This document shows positions 12,745 through 19,830 of a stretch of 19,830 bases of DNA, piece after piece; within the stretch, counting starts at the first letter, position 1, and each line of letters opens with the position of its first letter. The stretch spans positions 1 through 19,830 of the forward strand of contig NZ_CAPJ01000416.1 in the NCBI RefSeq assembly GCF_000331775.1, given 5' to 3'. The notes beneath the pieces were generated by a model. The model made no database searches. It was given only the letters and a program-made list of their open reading frames with translations, and was not told the DNA's origin. This stretch comes from Xanthomonas translucens pv. translucens DSM 18974. Lineage in GTDB: Bacteria; Pseudomonadota; Gammaproteobacteria; Xanthomonadales; Xanthomonadaceae. A program made the position numbers and the translations under genes.

Positions 12745-14523
12745 ATGAATTTGAAGGCATCGTCCATCCAGGTCCATAGCGGCCTGTCCACACTCCAACG
12801 CTATCAGGCCTGTAAGGCGATGGCACGAGGATATGCGGAGTCAAGGAAGCCAGAAAAGAGCAGGCTTGCTCATGGCAGAGCTTTCTGTGCTGCCGTGATC
12901 GAGACTTACTGGGACTGTCTGGCACGAAAGAACGAAACCTCGATGAAGGCTCGTCCCTGCCCAGAAGATCTGCCGGTTCTTCCTGATGACGTTGCAGCAG
13001 TAGCGACTTCTATCGGTGAGTTGATCACTGAGTTCCCAGTAGAAGATGCGGGCTACCTGATCGGGTCCATCTACACTGTGACCTTGCCTCCAAGTTTGCG
13101 CTCTGAGTTGGGGGCGTTTTACACGCCTCCACCGCTCGTGGCTCGCTTGCTTGATCTTGCGGAAGAAGCGGGTTTTGATTTTAAAAAAGGGAGTGTCATC
13201 GATCCGGCTTGTGGAGGCGGCGCTTTTTTGGCGCCTGTCGCACTCCGAATGATTGCACGCTCTGATGCGTCTCCCGACTGGCTCGTGCGCAGTTTGGGTA
13301 AACGACTTCGTGGTGTTGAGATTGACCCCTTCGCTGCATGGATGACAAGAGTGCTGCTTGAAGCCGCCGTGATGCCGCTTTGTGTAGCAGCACAGCGACG
13401 GCTTGCCGATGTAGTGGATGTCGCCGATGCTCTGCGGCCCAGAGATATTGGGGAGTTCGATTTGGTGATCGGAAATCCTCCTTACGGGCGTTTGAAGTTG
13501 AGTGAACCACTTCGAAAGCACTATGCAAGGTCGCTGTATGGACATGCAAACCTATACGGCTTGTTTACTGACTTGGCGCTTCGTTTGGTCAAAAAAAAGG
13601 GGGTTATTGCTTATCTGACGCCGACATCCTTCCTCGGTGGCCAATATTTTAAATCACTGCGAGAATTGGTCACTACCGAAGCAACGCCGGTTGCGTTGAA
13701 CTTTGTCTCTGACCGAAATGACGTCTTTGACGATGTTCTGCAGGAGACTTTGCTTACTACTTATGTTCGAGACGAAAAAACTGGCCCTGTGTCTGTTTCC
13801 GTTCTCGTGCCACAGGGGTTGAATGCAGCAAAAGTGGAGAAGGTTGGCGATATCCTGATTGATAAGACAGGTGAGCCATGGGTGCTTCCAAGATCGAGTG
13901 GCGATGCGAGTTTTCTCGAAAAAATTTCGTCGATGAAAACCCGTTTTGCAGATCTTGGTTATGCTGTTTCTACGGGGCCTCTGGTGTGGAACCGACATAA
14001 AGAGCAGCTCTCTAATAAAAAATCTAGAAATTCGCTGCCACTCATCTGGGCTGAGTCGATCACCAATGCTGGATTTAATTTTAGCGCTCAACGTCGTAAC
14101 CATTCGCCGTTCATTGACGTTCAAGCCGATCAAAAGCACCTGATCACCAAGAAATCCTGCGTCATTCTTCAACGCACAACATCGAAGGAGCAAGATCGCA
14201 GATTGCTAGCTGCGGTTCTTCCCCAAGAATTTATTGACCGCACCAGCGGATGCGTCATCGAGAACCACCTCAATTTGATCCAGGCTCCCTCCGCGAAACT
14301 GATGCAGGTTCAACCTGCAACAATTGCGGCGCTGCTCAACAGCAAAGCTGTGGATCGAGCCTTCCGATGCATCAGTGGGAGCGTTGCTGTTTCTGCCTAT
14401 GAACTCAATGCAATCCCGCTTCCTTCGATTGCTGAGCTGAAAAAAATTGAACTTTTGGTGATCAACGGAGCATCCGTTGAAGCCATTGATCGTGCTGTTA
14501 ACACTTGCTACGGAGAGCCGTGA
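12745..14523 (+). CDS. Type II DNA N6-adenine methyltransferase of a PstI/BsuBI-like system
   Basis: This 592-residue protein transfers a methyl group from SAM to adenine, protecting host DNA from the partner nuclease. The SAM-binding motif is DPACGGGAFLAPV (Asp153 onward), the catalytic motif is NPPYG (Asn244-Gly248), and GAFYTPPPLVARLLD is the N-terminal motif of gamma-class (TaqI-like) enzymes. The remainder is target recognition sequence. Start is uncertain: ATG at 12745 is chosen, and a GTG at 12679 would add 22 residues but would put the leader hairpin inside the gene. Neither has a good Shine-Dalgarno, so methyltransferase expression may be deliberately tuned. The nuclease starts 3 nt after its stop. 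Confidence 0.93.
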   Translation: MNLKASSIQVHSGLSTLQRYQACKAMARGYAESRKPEKSRLAHGRAFCAAVIETYWDCLARKNETSMKARPCPEDLPVLPDDVAAVATSIGELITEFPVEDAGYLIGSIYTVTLPPSLRSELGAFYTPPPLVARLLDLAEEAGFDFKKGSVIDPACGGGAFLAPVALRMIARSDASPDWLVRSLGKRLRGVEIDPFAAWMTRVLLEAAVMPLCVAAQRRLADVVDVADALRPRDIGEFDLVIGNPPYGRLKLSEPLRKHYARSLYGHANLYGLFTDLALRLVKKKGVIAYLTPTSFLGGQYFKSLRELVTTEATPVALNFVSDRNDVFDDVLQETLLTTYVRDEKTGPVSVSVLVPQGLNAAKVEKVGDILIDKTGEPWVLPRSSGDASFLEKISSMKTRFADLGYAVSTGPLVWNRHKEQLSNKKSRNSLPLIWAESITNAGFNFSAQRRNHSPFIDVQADQKHLITKKSCVILQRTTSKEQDRRLLAAVLPQEFIDRTSGCVIENHLNLIQAPSAKLMQVQPATIAALLNSKAVDRAFRCISGSVAVSAYELNAIPLPSIAELKKIELLVINGASVEAIDRAVNTCYGEP

Positions 14524-14526
14524 CCG

Positions 14527-15618
14527 ATGAGTTTGCCTGATGTGCCTTCGCTAGATCTGATCCGAGAGAGACTTCCTCTGATCTTTCCAGAAGGTTTTGA
14601 ACAGCGCGGATATGCCACAAGAGAAGTCGCTACTCGGGTGATTTTTGTGATGTTCTATGCAGGCGCGGTAGAGGGCAAGGGTGGATGGCTTCGCCCAAGC
14701 CAAGTCACCGACATGTCTGATGATCAGGCTGCTTTGTTGGATGCCGAGAGTCGCAAGTCATGGGTCGTTTGGTCTTTATCGAACAAAAAGACAAGGGTTG
14801 CTAATCCCTGGTATGCAACCAACAGTCGGGAACAAGTCAGAGACGAGACAATCAAAGATGCCTTCATTCCTGCGGGTGCTGTCGTCGAGCGAGCAGGGGT
14901 GACAACAACCTCTTCGAAGCCTAGGTATGCATTAGGCGCCGGCTTTGCCGCGCTGTTTGCTTCCAATTTGCGGGCAGAAGATTTAGAGAGTGCAATAGCG
15001 GCTTGGCAGAAAAAGCACCTCTCCAAGGGCGCTTTGATGCGTATCCATCTTGTCAATCATGGTAGAACTTCTGCATCAGGTGTGGTGACGGTCAATTTTC
15101 CAAATGGCAAGGGTGTTCGCGATTTGGCACCGGGGCCATCCAGTGTCATTACAAAGGCAGTAGTGGAAGTGTTTGCACCCAACTTCCTCAGAGATCCTGC
15201 AGTTCTCTGGGTTAGCGAGTCGGGCAATAAGGTGGTGGTGAGTGACGATGTTTTGATGAAAGCATTAGGCTTGAACATCAACCCTGCAAAAACACTTCCT
15301 GATATTATTTTGGTTGACTTAGAGTCAAACTCCAATGATCACCAAGATGTGTTAGTCGTTTTTGTAGAGGTCGTTGCATCGGATGGTCCGATCACAAGAG
15401 AGCGCAAGGTGGCTCTAACCACGATTGCGCTTGAAGCTGGTTTTAGTGAAAAAAACCTCGCCTTTCTGACTGCATACCAGGATAGAGGGAAGGGAGTGTT
15501 CAAAAAAGGTGTTTCCAACATTGCTTGGGGTTCTTACATCTGGTTTGCTTCTGAGCCAGACAATCTGATTGAGATGCATAAGGGCAGTAATTTTAAGTTG
15601 GCTGACAACGCAAAATAA
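14527..15618 (+). CDS. BsuBI/PstI-family type II restriction endonuclease
   Basis: The 363-residue product matches both halves of the BsuBI/PstI family: an N-terminal helical domain (IRERLPLIFPEGFEQRGYAT then VMFYAGAVEG and WLRPSQVTDMSDDQAAL) and a C-terminal catalytic domain with PDIILVDLES (Asp259) and FVEVVASDGPITRERK (Glu281), a PD-(D/E)XK-related fold in which the usual lysine is not in place. PstI and BsuBI cut CTGCAG, which is the likely but unproven site here. GGAG before the ATG lies within the end of the methyltransferase gene, so the two are coupled, methyltransferase first. It is slightly longer than PstI. No frameshift or truncation is visible. Confidence 0.92.
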   Translation: MSLPDVPSLDLIRERLPLIFPEGFEQRGYATREVATRVIFVMFYAGAVEGKGGWLRPSQVTDMSDDQAALLDAESRKSWVVWSLSNKKTRVANPWYATNSREQVRDETIKDAFIPAGAVVERAGVTTTSSKPRYALGAGFAALFASNLRAEDLESAIAAWQKKHLSKGALMRIHLVNHGRTSASGVVTVNFPNGKGVRDLAPGPSSVITKAVVEVFAPNFLRDPAVLWVSESGNKVVVSDDVLMKALGLNINPAKTLPDIILVDLESNSNDHQDVLVVFVEVVASDGPITRERKVALTTIALEAGFSEKNLAFLTAYQDRGKGVFKKGVSNIAWGSYIWFASEPDNLIEMHKGSNFKLADNAK

Positions 15619-15635
15619 ATTACCGGGGAGCTTTC

Positions 15636-16631
15636 GTGTCTTATCAAAAATCATGGAAGAGTTATCAAGAGCAGTTGGATCAGTTAAAATCCCGGGGCAT
15701 GGGGGTGACTGATGAGCCGAAAGCACTCTTGTATTTGGAAAGGATTGGCTATTATCGGTTGAGCGGCTACTGGTATCCGTTTCGATTGCGCGCCAAATAC
15801 ATTGACTTGACCGAAAGCTATGAAAGGCCTGAGAAGCTAAAAGTAAAAAGTGTTGCAACTGATGATTTTTTGCGTGGCACATTGTTCAGTGAAGTCGTTG
15901 AACTTTATGTATTCGATAAGCGATTGCGGCACCTTGTGGGCGATGCGCTTGAACGAATAGAGGTGGCTCTCCGAGTCGACATTTCTCATACATTGGGAAA
16001 GCTAGATACGTTTGCTTATACGAACCCTGGCCTTTTACATCAGAAGTTTGCAACACATTACAATCCTCAAAAAGGCGGGACAGCTCATGAGATATGGCTG
16101 AGTAAAAATAATCAGCTTGTCGATAGATCGAAAGAGGATTTCGTTAAACACAATAAAGAGAAATATGGGCTACCACTTGCCATCTGGGTAGTGTGTGAGG
16201 TATGGGACTTCGGTGCCCTGTCGGTGCTTTATGGCGGCATGCGCGAAGCAGAGCAGGACGTGATTGCAAAAAAATACGGGATTGCTAACGGACGTATTTT
16301 CGCAACTTGGCTGCGGAGCTTGAATTATTTAAGAAACGTTTGCGCCCATCACAGCAGGTTGTGGAACCGTAATGTTGATGAGCAGCCCAGGTTGCCTGAT
16401 GTGGCTGAAATTTCATGGGTGGCTCATTTCCACACAGACAGATTTGCCAGAGCGCGTTGCTTTATGCTGTTGAAGATGATTCGCCATCTCATGATGGTCA
16501 TCAATGCAAACTCTACTTGGGCAGATCGCCTCAAAGCGCATCTGGAAAGCTTTCCAGATCTCGCTAAGCATGGGTTAGGCGTATCCCAAATGGGAGCTCC
16601 AACTAACTGGTCCAAAATATGGGATCAATGA
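15636..16631 (+). CDS. Abi_2 (AbiD/AbiF) family abortive infection protein
   Basis: The 331-residue protein begins with the Abi_2 signature region (SYQEQLDQLKSRGM then LERIGYYRLSGYWYPFR, residues 9-50) and carries LYVFDKRLRHLVGDALERIE and the HEPN motif RNVCAHHSRLWNR, with Arg233 and His238 in RX4H form. HEPN proteins are often RNases, and Abi_2 proteins are associated with phage exclusion by host shutdown. It starts with GTG, 6 nt after GGGGAG and 17 nt after the restriction nuclease stop, so it is the third gene of one defence operon. Complete and intact by appearance. How it senses infection is unknown. Confidence 0.92.
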   Translation: MSYQKSWKSYQEQLDQLKSRGMGVTDEPKALLYLERIGYYRLSGYWYPFRLRAKYIDLTESYERPEKLKVKSVATDDFLRGTLFSEVVELYVFDKRLRHLVGDALERIEVALRVDISHTLGKLDTFAYTNPGLLHQKFATHYNPQKGGTAHEIWLSKNNQLVDRSKEDFVKHNKEKYGLPLAIWVVCEVWDFGALSVLYGGMREAEQDVIAKKYGIANGRIFATWLRSLNYLRNVCAHHSRLWNRNVDEQPRLPDVAEISWVAHFHTDRFARARCFMLLKMIRHLMMVINANSTWADRLKAHLESFPDLAKHGLGVSQMGAPTNWSKIWDQ

Positions 16632-16640
16632 AACGAAGAA

Positions 16641-16685
16641 CCCCTCAGCACCATACGCAGATGTTCGTGCGTATGGCGAGAGGGG
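16641..16685 (-). terminator. Large hairpin between the convergent abi and integrase genes
   Basis: CCATACGCA (16651-16659) pairs with TGCGTATGG (16668-16676), and outside it CCCCTC (16641-16646) pairs with GAGGGG (16680-16685). On the minus strand it is followed by TTCTTCGTTTC, fitting termination of the integrase transcript; it also lies 10 nt after the abi stop, so it may act in both directions although no T tract follows on the plus strand. Confidence 0.65.
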
Positions 16686-16753
16686 CCGTATTGAGGTAAT
16701 TATAGGCAGCATTTAGGCGGGTTGTCAATACGTGTAAGACACGCGGATCAGGA

Positions 16754-18241
16754 CTAGCTAGGGGTGTTCGGAGCTCCCAGATGCTGCCTCAAAGTAGCCA
16801 AGTGAAGCTTGAAATCTAGTGAATTCAGTCCAGGGGAGTGGTGGCCCATGCCTTGGAGCTTCTCCGCATTGGTGAACTCTCTGCTGTAAGTCGCGTGATG
16901 CTCATCATCGAGTTCATGTCCAACGATTTGAGCCCTCAGTTCAGAGGGCATGCCAGCACCCTGCATCTCTTGGATCAAGGTCTTTCGCAGAGAATGGAAG
17001 CCGCGCTTTGCCTTGGGCCAGTTCTTGCCGACTTCTGCAACATGTCTGCTGAACGCCTTACTGATCCAATTGCCGGCCCCGTTTGTCGCATTGGCTTTGG
17101 CTTGTGGGAAAAGCCGGTCGTGGCCTTTTGCCCGAAGTTCTTCCGTCCACTCCCAAAAGCCCAACGCCAACAAATCGGGATGGATCGGCACAGTTCTGAG
17201 ACTCACATCCGTTTTGACCTTCTGAAATTCGCCTTCATCATTAATTTTGATGCAAACGATATCGCCATCTTTGAAGACATCGTTTAAAAGAAGTTGTCCA
17301 ACTTCCGAAACTCTGGCTCCGGTGTAAAGACCAATCAATGATGCCCAACGGGCACTGGGTGACAATTTTTCAAAGTTGCTAGGATCAAACAATGCCTGGA
17401 TCTGGTGCTTGTCATAGGCTTTGAAGCCATGCTTTCGCCGAGCACGTTTTTCACGGGCGGGAAAAGCGACATGGCCTGAGGCAATGTTGTCGCCTTTGGG
17501 ATAAAAGCCTGAGTTCATGGCCCAATCAAAGAACCCACCCTTGCCACCAATATAAGATTGCTTGTTCACAAGGGTTGGCGTCGATGATCCACCTTCTCGC
17601 ATGTGCTGATACCACCGTGCCAGATCTGGACGCTTGATGGTGGCAATCTTGGTCTTGGGTCCCAAAAATTTAACGAGGAAGTCAATCGCCGTTTTTTTAA
17701 TGGTGTAAGTCTTTGGGAGCGTCGTGGCCTTCAAAGTCGCCAACCATCCGTCCCGAGCCTTTTCCATCGTAATAATTTCATCGACAGAAGCGACAGCAGG
17801 CTTTCTTTGCTCAATCAGCTCAGGTGGCAGCATGCCAATCGAGGCAACCTCAGAAGAGGCTGTCCAGCCCTGAGCCCTGCGGTAGAGCCGCACATCTTCT
17901 TCATTATCAATCTGCCATTGCTCGGTCACCGTCCCATCTGGTGCCTGAGTGCGATTGAGCGTCAGATCCTTCCGGCTCTCGTCACGGTTCAAGCGCTCAA
18001 CGAGCGCATTCACATCCTTGTTGGTCATCCGGTCCATTGGCAGTCCCCGAACTGCGTTGAAGACCTGAGCATAGCTCGACGCAAGCCTGATGGCTTGGAT
18101 CTGCGCTTGTCGCAGTTCGGTGGTTCGAAGCGTTCGCTTGATGACCCGTCTCCCAAGCCTGGCTTGGAGGTCAAGGGGCACTCTCTGTCGGAAAGACCAT
18201 CGGCCAGAGGCGGAGCGAATCAGATGATGGGGAATTCTCAT
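16754..18241 (-). CDS. int: Tyrosine integrase next to tRNA-Ser
   Basis: This 495-residue integrase is the likely enzyme for insertion into the adjacent tRNA gene. The N-terminus MRIPHHLIRSASGRWSFRQR (residues 1-60) is the DUF6538 type seen in many phage-like integrases, followed by a core-binding domain (about 165-260) and the catalytic domain. Catalytic residues are Arg310 in YTGARVSEV, His416 and Arg419 in FHSLRKT, His442 in VGHELD and nucleophile Tyr452 in ATYSREF. It starts 82 bp inside the tRNA 3' end and is transcribed away from the tRNA. The start codon abuts a perfect hairpin (18241-18256), which may regulate it. Confidence 0.95.
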   Translation of the reverse strand: MRIPHHLIRSASGRWSFRQRVPLDLQARLGRRVIKRTLRTTELRQAQIQAIRLASSYAQVFNAVRGLPMDRMTNKDVNALVERLNRDESRKDLTLNRTQAPDGTVTEQWQIDNEEDVRLYRRAQGWTASSEVASIGMLPPELIEQRKPAVASVDEIITMEKARDGWLATLKATTLPKTYTIKKTAIDFLVKFLGPKTKIATIKRPDLARWYQHMREGGSSTPTLVNKQSYIGGKGGFFDWAMNSGFYPKGDNIASGHVAFPAREKRARRKHGFKAYDKHQIQALFDPSNFEKLSPSARWASLIGLYTGARVSEVGQLLLNDVFKDGDIVCIKINDEGEFQKVKTDVSLRTVPIHPDLLALGFWEWTEELRAKGHDRLFPQAKANATNGAGNWISKAFSRHVAEVGKNWPKAKRGFHSLRKTLIQEMQGAGMPSELRAQIVGHELDDEHHATYSREFTNAEKLQGMGHHSPGLNSLDFKLHLATLRQHLGAPNTPS

Positions 18242-18256
18242 CGGGATGTGTCCCGA
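18241..18256. promoter_or_regulatory. Hairpin abutting the integrase start codon
   Basis: TCGGGA (18241-18246) and TCCCGA (18251-18256) pair perfectly around TGTG; the first base is part of the integrase ATG. It may be an operator for autoregulation or an RNA hairpin limiting translation. It shares GTGTCC with the inverted repeat near the left end (3063-3068). Confidence 0.45.
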
Positions 18257-18293
18257 TTTGTGCCCCGTTTAAGATCTTGTCAGATTGCAAAGA

Positions 18294-18311
18294 CCCCTGT
18301 AAAAACAGGGG
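18294..18311 (-). terminator. Element-encoded hairpin just downstream of tRNA-Ser
   Basis: CCCCTGT (18294-18300) pairs with ACAGGGG (18305-18311) around AAAA. On the minus strand it is followed by TCTTTGC, 12 nt beyond the tRNA 3' end. It lies inside the element, so it can replace the native tRNA terminator that the insertion moved 15 kb away. Confidence 0.65.
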
Positions 18312-18318
18312 CTTGCGT

Positions 18319-18340
18319 AATCTGGCGGAGAGAGGGGGAT
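18319..18340. repeat. attR: 22-bp direct repeat within tRNA-Ser
   Basis: This copy is identical to 2975-2996 and in the same orientation. It covers the CCA end, the 3' acceptor strand and part of the T stem, so tRNA function is preserved on integration. Excision between the two copies would remove about 15.34 kb and leave one intact tRNA. Confidence 0.93.
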
Positions 18341-18415
18341 TCGAACCCCCGAAGCGCGGTTTAGACGCTTACACACTTTCCAGGCGTGCTCCTTCAACCA
18401 CTCGGACACCTCTCC
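18323..18415 (-). tRNA. serX: tRNA-Ser(GGA)
   Basis: The 93-nt gene folds as a class II tRNA: acceptor GGAGAGG with TCTCTCC, encoded CCA, anticodon loop CTGGAAA with anticodon GGA, a long variable arm typical of serine tRNA, and a T arm GGGGGTTCGAATCCCCC. It reads UCC/UCU serine codons. It is intact despite the insertion at its 3' end. The symbol is tentative; the species is not. Confidence 0.96.
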
Positions 18416-18453
18416 GGGCCTGCCGGCGCGAGGTAGCCGACGGCAGGGGCGGG

Positions 18454-18482
18454 ATTCTAGCCGTCGCGGGCGCCGTTAACAA
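18454..18482 (-). promoter_or_regulatory. Promoter of tRNA-Ser
   Basis: On the minus strand TTGTTA (18482-18477) and TAGAAT (18459-18454) are exactly 17 bp apart. The -10 box is followed by a GC-rich discriminator, usual for stable RNA genes, and the start would be about 30 nt before the mature tRNA. Confidence 0.7.
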
Positions 18483-18654
18483 GGAGAACGGTTTGCGCAA
18501 GGCGGGGACCTGCTGGCAGTGCCGGTTCCGGTTGCGGAAGAGGACTGACCCGGCGGTGTCCGAGCCCGTGGCAACGGGCCGTTCGCCGCCGCCGCTGAAC
18601 GAGCGGCGCGGCGCGACATGGCACAATGGCGGTTCAGATGAAGACGGTTGCCTG

Positions 18655-19830
18655 ATGTCCTATCTCGTTCTCGCCCGCAAGTGGCGCCCCAAGCGTTTTG
18701 CCGAGCTGGTGGGGCAGGAGCACGTGGTCCGCGCGCTCACCAATGCGCTGGACAGCGGGCGCGTGCACCACGCGTTCCTGTTCACCGGTACCCGCGGCGT
18801 CGGCAAGACCACCATCGCGCGCATCTTCGCTAAGTCGCTGAACTGCGAGCAGGGCACCAGCGCCGATCCGTGCGGGCAGTGTCCGGCGTGCCTGGACATC
18901 GACGCCGGCCGCTATATCGACCTGCTGGAGATCGACGCCGCGTCCAATACCGGCGTGGACGACGTGCGCGAGGTGATCGAGAATGCGCAATACATGCCCT
19001 CGCGCGGCAAGTACAAGGTCTACCTGATCGACGAGGTGCACATGCTGTCCAAGGCGGCGTTCAACGCGCTGCTGAAGACGCTGGAAGAGCCGCCGGAGCA
19101 CGTCAAGTTCCTGCTGGCGACCACCGACCCGCAGAAGCTGCCGGTGACGGTGCTGTCGCGCTGCCTGCAGTTCAACCTCAAGCGCCTGGACGAGGAGCAG
19201 ATCCAGGGGCAGATGACCAGGATCCTGGCCGCCGAGCAGATCGAGGTCGATGCCTCGGCGATCGTGCAACTGGCCAAGGCCGCCGACGGCAGCCTTCGCG
19301 ACGGCCTGTCGCTGCTCGACCAGGCCATCGCCTACGCCGGCGGCGCGCTGCGCGACGACGTGGTGCGGGCGATGCTGGGCACGGTCGACCGCACCCAGGT
19401 CGGGGCGATGCTCGAGGCCCTGGCCGATGGCGACGGGCAGCGCCTGCTGCAGGTGGTCGCCGGGCTGGCCGAGTTCTCGCCGGACTGGGGCGGGGTGCTG
19501 GAGGCGCTGGCCGAGGCGCTGCACCGGATCCAGGTGCGGCAGCTGGTGCCGGGGGCGGCGGTGGCCGGCCTGGATGGGCTGGACCCGGCGCCGTTCGCCG
19601 AGCGCCTGCGTCCGGAAATCGTGCAGCTGTGGTACCAGATGGCCTTGAACGGTCGCCGCGATCTGTACCTGGCGCCGAGTCCGCGCGCCGGGTTCGAGAT
19701 GGCGGTGCTGCGCATGCTGGCGTTCCGTCCGGCGGGCGCGGCGCCGTTGCCGGCCGCATCCGGGTCGGGGACGACGACGGAAGGCCGCACGGCTGCGGCG
19801 CCCGTGGCCGAGGCCAGCGCTGCCGCAAAC
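18655..19830 (+). CDS. dnaX: DNA polymerase III tau/gamma subunit DnaX (5' part, runs off the window)
   Basis: DnaX is the clamp-loader ATPase that places the beta clamp and links the replisome. The 392 residues present begin MSYLVLARKWRPKRFAELVG and show Walker A GTRGVGKTT (residues 45-53), the zinc cysteines Cys64, Cys73, Cys76 and Cys79, Walker B LIDEVHML, sensor 1 ATTDPQKLP and sensor 2 GSLRDGLSLLDQ, all at E. coli-like positions. Domains I-III are complete, and the proline/alanine-rich linker has begun when the window ends, so any programmed frameshift site for gamma lies beyond it. Codon use is host-like. The gene is divergent from tRNA-Ser with about 240 bp between; no clear promoter was picked out for it. 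Confidence 0.97.
   Translation, partial: MSYLVLARKWRPKRFAELVGQEHVVRALTNALDSGRVHHAFLFTGTRGVGKTTIARIFAKSLNCEQGTSADPCGQCPACLDIDAGRYIDLLEIDAASNTGVDDVREVIENAQYMPSRGKYKVYLIDEVHMLSKAAFNALLKTLEEPPEHVKFLLATTDPQKLPVTVLSRCLQFNLKRLDEEQIQGQMTRILAAEQIEVDASAIVQLAKAADGSLRDGLSLLDQAIAYAGGALRDDVVRAMLGTVDRTQVGAMLEALADGDGQRLLQVVAGLAEFSPDWGGVLEALAEALHRIQVRQLVPGAAVAGLDGLDPAPFAERLRPEIVQLWYQMALNGRRDLYLAPSPRAGFEMAVLRMLAFRPAGAAPLPAASGSGTTTEGRTAAAPVAEASAAAN

Larger units (their letters stand above)
2975..18340. mobile_element. Integrative mobilizable element (about 15.3 kb) in tRNA-Ser(GGA)
   Basis: The block is flanked by the 22-bp direct repeats at 2975-2996 and 18319-18340 and carries a tyrosine integrase next to the tRNA, a second recombinase, a MobA/MobL-type relaxase, an H-NS-family gene and defence cargo. 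It contrasts in base composition with the G/C-rich moa and dnaX flanks. There are no coupling protein, VirB/TraC-type or replication initiator genes, so it should depend on a co-resident conjugative element for transfer. Element class is inference from gene content; the boundaries are read directly from the sequence. Confidence 0.9.

Noticed and set aside
12841..13545. Long minus-strand open frame opposite the methyltransferase
   Set aside because: The plus strand has the DPACGGG and NPPYG motifs in frame; the minus frame has no domain character.
4767..15202. Avoidance or enrichment of CTGCAG on the element as support for PstI specificity
   Set aside because: The site occurs at least three times in the element (4767, 13738, 15197), close to chance, so it says nothing about specificity.
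1..19830. CRISPR arrays, insertion sequences, transposases, plasmid replication genes
   Set aside because: No regularly spaced repeats, terminal-inverted-repeat transposase units or replication initiator motifs were seen.

Overview
The flanks of this window are high-GC chromosome of a gammaproteobacterium, most likely Xanthomonadaceae (Xanthomonas or a close relative). On the left is a molybdenum-cofactor operon (moaA, a DUF4440 gene, moaC, moaD, moaE), then the SRP RNA gene ffs on the minus strand. On the right is a tRNA-Ser(GGA) gene on the minus strand, divergent from the start of dnaX. The genus is inferred from base composition, codon use and this gene neighbourhood, not from a database match.

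Between them (about 2975-18340) lies a visibly more A/T-rich block of about 15.3 kb. It is bounded by a perfect 22-bp direct repeat of the tRNA-Ser 3' end (2975-2996 and 18319-18340). The right copy is part of the intact tRNA and the left copy is a remnant. A tyrosine integrase gene (16754-18241) sits just inside the tRNA. The block also encodes a MobA/MobL-type relaxase but no type IV secretion genes, so it reads as an integrative mobilizable element that would need a helper to transfer.

Element layout, left to right: a two-gene operon of a Panacea-like protein and an unknown protein (3301-4783), followed closely by an H-NS-family silencer gene; a second full-length tyrosine recombinase on the opposite strand (5227-6564); two small related VbhA-like proteins (6748-7262), each with its own promoter; a lipoprotein and small membrane protein pair (7455-8125); a divergent XRE regulator with a TTG start; a tightly coupled membrane-protein pair (8579-9824); a non-coding stretch dense in perfect hairpins (9856-10155) that is a candidate oriT; the relaxase (10255-11865); small membrane proteins (11967-12315); a type II restriction-modification pair with a PstI/BsuBI-like nuclease, followed by an Abi_2 HEPN protein (12745-16631); and the tRNA-proximal integrase.

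The cargo is largely defensive: a restriction-modification-Abi operon, a probable toxin-antitoxin-like pair, and antitoxin-like small proteins without an evident Fic partner. Several element genes appear to have promoters whose -10 box ends only 6 to 11 nt before the start codon, which suggests leaderless mRNAs. The parts I consider least explained are the hairpin array before the relaxase, the Panacea-like operon, the tandem VbhA-like genes with matching promoters, and the two-gene membrane operon at 8579-9824.
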